Positions 60,301-64,000 of a stretch of 64,000 nucleotides of DNA are shown in pieces (the first letter of the stretch is position 1; every line of letters starts with the position of its first letter). The stretch comes from Trileptium ribeirensis (Eukaryota > Nematoda > Enoplea > Enoplida > Thoracostomopsidae): positions 1 through 64,000 of the forward strand of contig JASANE010029459.1 in the NCBI GenBank assembly GCA_030248225.1. Direction: 5' to 3'. Position numbers and translations under genes: made by a program. The notes under the pieces are model-generated. The model worked only from the letters and a program-made list of their open reading frames with translations, did no database searches and was not told the DNA's origin.

Positions 60301-61687
60301 ATTATAATGTTTTATAGAGGCTTACTTTTTCTACAAAATCAAACCAATTTTACTTACATACAACAGCTGTCGAGTTATAAGTAACGTCATGTTTGGGCCC
60401 CTTTGGACCCGACTCAATTCTCTTTGGACTGATCTAGTAAATAAAATCTAGAAATAGTAGCTTGTCTTGTCGCCAAGATTCTGAATTCTGAGTGTGGAAT
60501 AGGTAATTCGGAGAGATCTACACGGCTATTGAGCATTAAATTACAAAATAGGCTACCGAATATCAGGCACTTTACTTGAATGGTAGAAAAGATATGCCTG
60601 ATTATTGTACTCGCAATGTGCAAATACATAGTTTATAAATTACTGCGTAAAATACTATAGCTCCAATTGTTTACGGATATATTATCATTTTAGAGTATTT
60701 TGGGTCCTATGGCCCGTGGAAAAACTTTTTTGACCCAACCTGCGGCGGAAATAATAATAACAAAAATTTACAGCTATGCAGGGGATAAATGGTTCTACAA
60801 AATTAGAACAAAAAGTAATATATATCTCGAGCGGTTGTGCAGATATTACCATTTTCGTGTATTTTAGGTTTTTGCGGACCCATTTTGCCCCAAATCCTAC
60901 ACCTTAAAAGAACCGCGTAGCAAAGCATTATAATGTTTTATAGAGGCTTACTTTCTCTACAAAATCAAACCAATTTTACTTACATACAACAGCTGTCGAG
61001 TTATAAGTAACGTCATGTTTGGGCCCCTTTGGACCCGACTCAATTCTCTTTGGACTGATCTAGTAAATAAAATCTAGAAATAGTAGCTTGTCTTGTCGCC
61101 AAGATTCTGAATTCTGAGTGTGGAATAGGTAATTCGGAGAGATCTGCACGGCTATTGAGCATTAAATTACAAAATAGGCTACCGAATATCAGGCACTTTA
61201 CTTGAATGGTAGAAAAGATATGCCTGATTATTGTACTCGCAATGTGCAAATACATAGTTTATAAATTACTGCGTAAAATACTATAGCTCCAATTGTTTAC
61301 GGATATATTATCATTTTAGAGTATTTTGGGTCCTATGGCCCGTGGAAAAACTTTTTTGACCCAACCTGCGGCGGAAATAATAATAATAACAAAAATTTAC
61401 AGCTATGCAGGGGATAAATGGTTCTACAAAATTAGAACAAAAAGTAATATATATCTCGAGCGGTTGTGCAGATATTACCATTTTCGTGTATTTTAGGTTT
61501 TTGCGGACCCATTTTGCCCCAAATCCTACACCTTAAAAGAACCGCGTAGCAAAGCATTATAATGTTTTATAGAGGCTTACTTTCTCTACAAAATCAAACC
61601 AATTTTACTTACATACAACAGCTGTCGAGTTATAAGTAACGTCATGTTTGGGCCCCTTTGGACCCGACTCAATTCTCTTTGGACTGA
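57310..61687. repeat. Satellite array, ~629-bp unit x 7
   Basis: Units start (AAATAGTAGCTTGTCTTGTC) at 57310, 57936, 58565, 59194, 59823, 60452 and 61078; the last is cut short by about 20 bases. Copies are nearly identical. Units 1 and 6 are 626 bp, lacking one AAT of a short AAT run. Copies 3 and 5 share private changes (GTGTTGAAT, TTTTAAGTTTTTGCGG) and copies 2 and 4 share CATACAAGAGCTG, showing a two-unit duplication. The 71-codon minus frame in each unit has no support as a gene. Confidence 0.97.
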
Positions 61688-64000
61688 TTTTTTGGGGAGG
61701 GGCGAAATGTTGGAATCGGTCTTCGCGCCAAACAAAAAAGCACAAATAGATATTTCGACCTTTCAAATGAGCTGACGCGTGAACCAGTATGCCCAGCCAA
61801 AGTTGAGTTGTAAATGTCACCCTAAAACATAATACCGGATAGTGTCAAAATTCACCACTCTCACGGCTAGTAAGAATTACTCGCTTCGCTCGTTTCACTT
61901 ACTCACAATTGCAAAATCACTGTTTACCTTTTCCAATTTCCATTTTTATAACTTGTCAAATCAGCATGAGATGGGATATAATTTAGCTGGCTAGTGTTGT
62001 GTTTCAGTAAACGTGCCCCTGATCAAGATAATCGCAGCAGACTTCAGCGATGAAAGACACCGGCAACCGTCCGACCGACAAAGCTGTGTCAACAAGTCGC
62101 TTGGCGGCGATGCGTTTTATTACTTTGTCGAGAGTGAGAAAATACTTTGTGCCCTCGCGTCACATCTGCGGAGAACTCCGTCCGAACGCGGTTAGAAATA
62201 TTACTATTTCTCTTTGATATATTTTGAAATTTTAATTTTTTCGTACATTTCAAAATATTACATTATTCAAAACAGCGGACGCTAATCGTATAGTCACGTT
62301 TCTCTAGACTGTGAGGCTAGTATGTACACGGCTACTAGCGAACCTTTTAACTCGTGATCGACTTGCAGCCGTTCACTGCTGCTGGGTTTGGCCAATGTAA
62401 TATCGAATATTAATTAGTGGAAAATATGTTCAGTGTCTAGTCAAAAACCAACGATATCGACAGACATATTCGCTTCGTATCTTTTACTGTAGGAAAAGCT
62501 GCACGTCACTCGAAGATAATAATCGATAAATTGCGATAGAAACCACTTTGAGTGAGAGATAGACACTATGCAAGTAACTCACAAAGTGAAGGGAAACGGA
62601 GCGAGCTCTGGTTTTATTGATCATTTTGTCGTTCCATATTCAGGTCCCTAAACCCGGTTAAAGTCACATAATAGCAATTGTACAGTGGGCAATGATTTAT
62701 CGACAACGCTACGGTCATTTTGGTCATATATCCAAATCAAAGGAACTCTATTTCTTCTTCCAACGACAAAAAAGACAAAAATTTCTAAATTTATAAAAAA
62801 CAGAAATTTTTAGAAAAACCATAATTTGAAGATTGATTTTACGCAGTATTGGCCCCCTAAGAATTGCCTTGTTTGATACATACCACGAAAATACAATTGC
62901 ATTTATCGTATTTAACCGAAATGTAAACCTATTGACACGTTCGATTGACCTGCATACATATATATTGGAAATTTGACTATTTTTGGATTCAAACTTTACC
63001 AGATTTTGCTCCGGCGCCGTCCCGCAGGGTGCCAATAATGCAGCCAAAATACAATGAAATAAACTTGTTTAACGCGTTAAATAACCCTATTATTCCATAG
63101 TTCACCACCATCAAACAAAACGCGTGCTTTGTTAAAATTTTCACTTTTTTGGGTATTTTTTAAAATATTGGCTCAGATCGAAAGCACGAGCCCTGAAAAA
63201 TACGGTGCTGCGAAGCTGCAGCTACCGATGCTAGGTTTTTCGTTGCTAAGCCTCTACCACAAGGTATAGGTCGCGAAAAATAGACACCCTGATGGTAAAA
63301 TTTCAAAATATGTGACCCTTTAAGGGATGCGTTTTGAGCCGGAAAACATGGTTTAGTGTGTAATCAAACGATTTTGATCGATTTGATCGAAACGATCAAT
63401 TGATCGAATTTGTGATCAAATAAAAAAATTTGAAAGTCCATCCATCTGATGATGGGTTTTGATCTCCATAGACGGAAAAAAAGTTATACCATTTTTGCCG
63501 CTACCTACCAATGCTGAAGGTGGAAGCTCCGGTAGCTCGGTTTCACAAATGTTCGTAGTCAGAAATAGCAATTTTTTCTGGTTCAAACCACTGCTAAGGC
63601 AGATGTGAGTTGGGTAAGAACAGAACTCTTAATTTACAGTATATTTGGTCTTGATGCTATATCTGAAAAATGGTTTTGGGCCACAGTTTGCTTATTGGCG
63701 GGAATACTGTTCTTGTCAGAAATAAAGGCATTCATTCAGAAAATGTCAAGTTTTGTTCAAGCAACTTGTTCAAAATTGATTGCTTGCACTATTTTTGAAT
63801 TTTGCCCGACAGCAGTTCGAAGTTTGTTCGGTCGAATATGTTGTTAATAATACTTATCTATCTGTAGGATTAAACCTATAAGCTCTTTGTTCACCTGCAA
63901 TAACCTAGATTCTCAGTCACTTTTAAGGTTTCATTTGTTTTTCACCGGAGCTTTTGACCGGATCGGCTCTACCATTTGTATCGTACGTAGCTCCAACGTA
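61688..64000. other. No confirmed gene; two weak exon-like frames
   Basis: A frame at about 62008-62194 (+) follows an acceptor-like GTGTTTCAG and has balanced composition. A frame at about 63638-63847 (+) follows TTAATTTACAG and reads a hydrophobic segment WFWATVCLLAGILFL then Cys-rich sequence. Neither has a recognised family. A cluster of TTGATCGA/TCGATCAA pieces lies at 63368-63420. Confidence 0.25.

Noticed and set aside
57898..61255. Six identical 71-codon minus frames
   Set aside because: They are one frame per 629-bp unit and carry no recognised domain; satellite by-product is the simplest reading.

Overview
The window is AT-rich, gene-poor eukaryotic DNA, most likely from an invertebrate animal. 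The reasons are fragments of several animal-type retrotransposon classes (a CR1/jockey-like non-LTR family, an RNase H-bearing non-LTR element, a BEL/Pao LTR element), a Maverick/Polinton (adintovirus-like) DNA polymerase B remnant, tRNA-derived SINE-like pieces, many MITE-like elements, and a RING-finger first exon like that of animal Roquin (RC3H). There are no bacterial operon features. I cannot name the species. The base assembly looks like an old transposon graveyard in which tandem arrays have repeatedly expanded.

Layout. 1-2.8 kb: minus-strand Polinton-type PolB pseudogene running off the left edge. 3.5-5 kb: two tRNA-like repeats. 6.7-8.3 kb: about 18 copies of a ~90-bp satellite. 9.3-11.4 kb: two related MITEs. 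12.0-12.5 kb: one plausible single-exon gene for a small secreted protein. 13.0-14.0 kb: reverse transcriptase remnant containing exactly 17 copies of a 36-bp (12-codon) repeat. 14-19.5 kb: no recognised gene, with a pyrimidine tract and three related hairpins near 16.75-17.02 kb. 19.6-20.3 kb: endonuclease/linker part of a non-LTR element. 20.9-22.8 kb: BEL/Pao integrase remnant with an 81-bp array beside it and a 114-bp array inside it. 23.45-25.5 kb: a 17-bp satellite in two opposite orientations. 26.3-26.96 kb: MITE. 27.2-28.7 kb: ~32-bp satellite with higher-order structure. 31.2-32.45 kb: probable LTR of a minus-strand Ty3-like element. 37.5-38.1 kb: imperfect tandem duplication.

39.9-46.3 kb: two diverged copies of one unclassified element family with an almost C-free tract; copy A carries a nested RT fragment. 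47.5-50 kb: a decayed RNase H-type non-LTR retrotransposon between two SINE-like repeats. 50.7 and 52.25 kb: two MITEs, the second with a clear 5-bp target duplication. 53.03-53.22 kb: Roquin-like RING exon, the best host-gene signal. 53.3-54.75 kb: diverged tandem duplication. 57.3-61.7 kb: seven copies of a ~629-bp satellite with evidence of a two-unit duplication step. The last 2.3 kb hold only weak exon-like open frames.

The genes do not form a pathway. The recurring theme is tandem-repeat expansion seeded within or next to transposon sequence.
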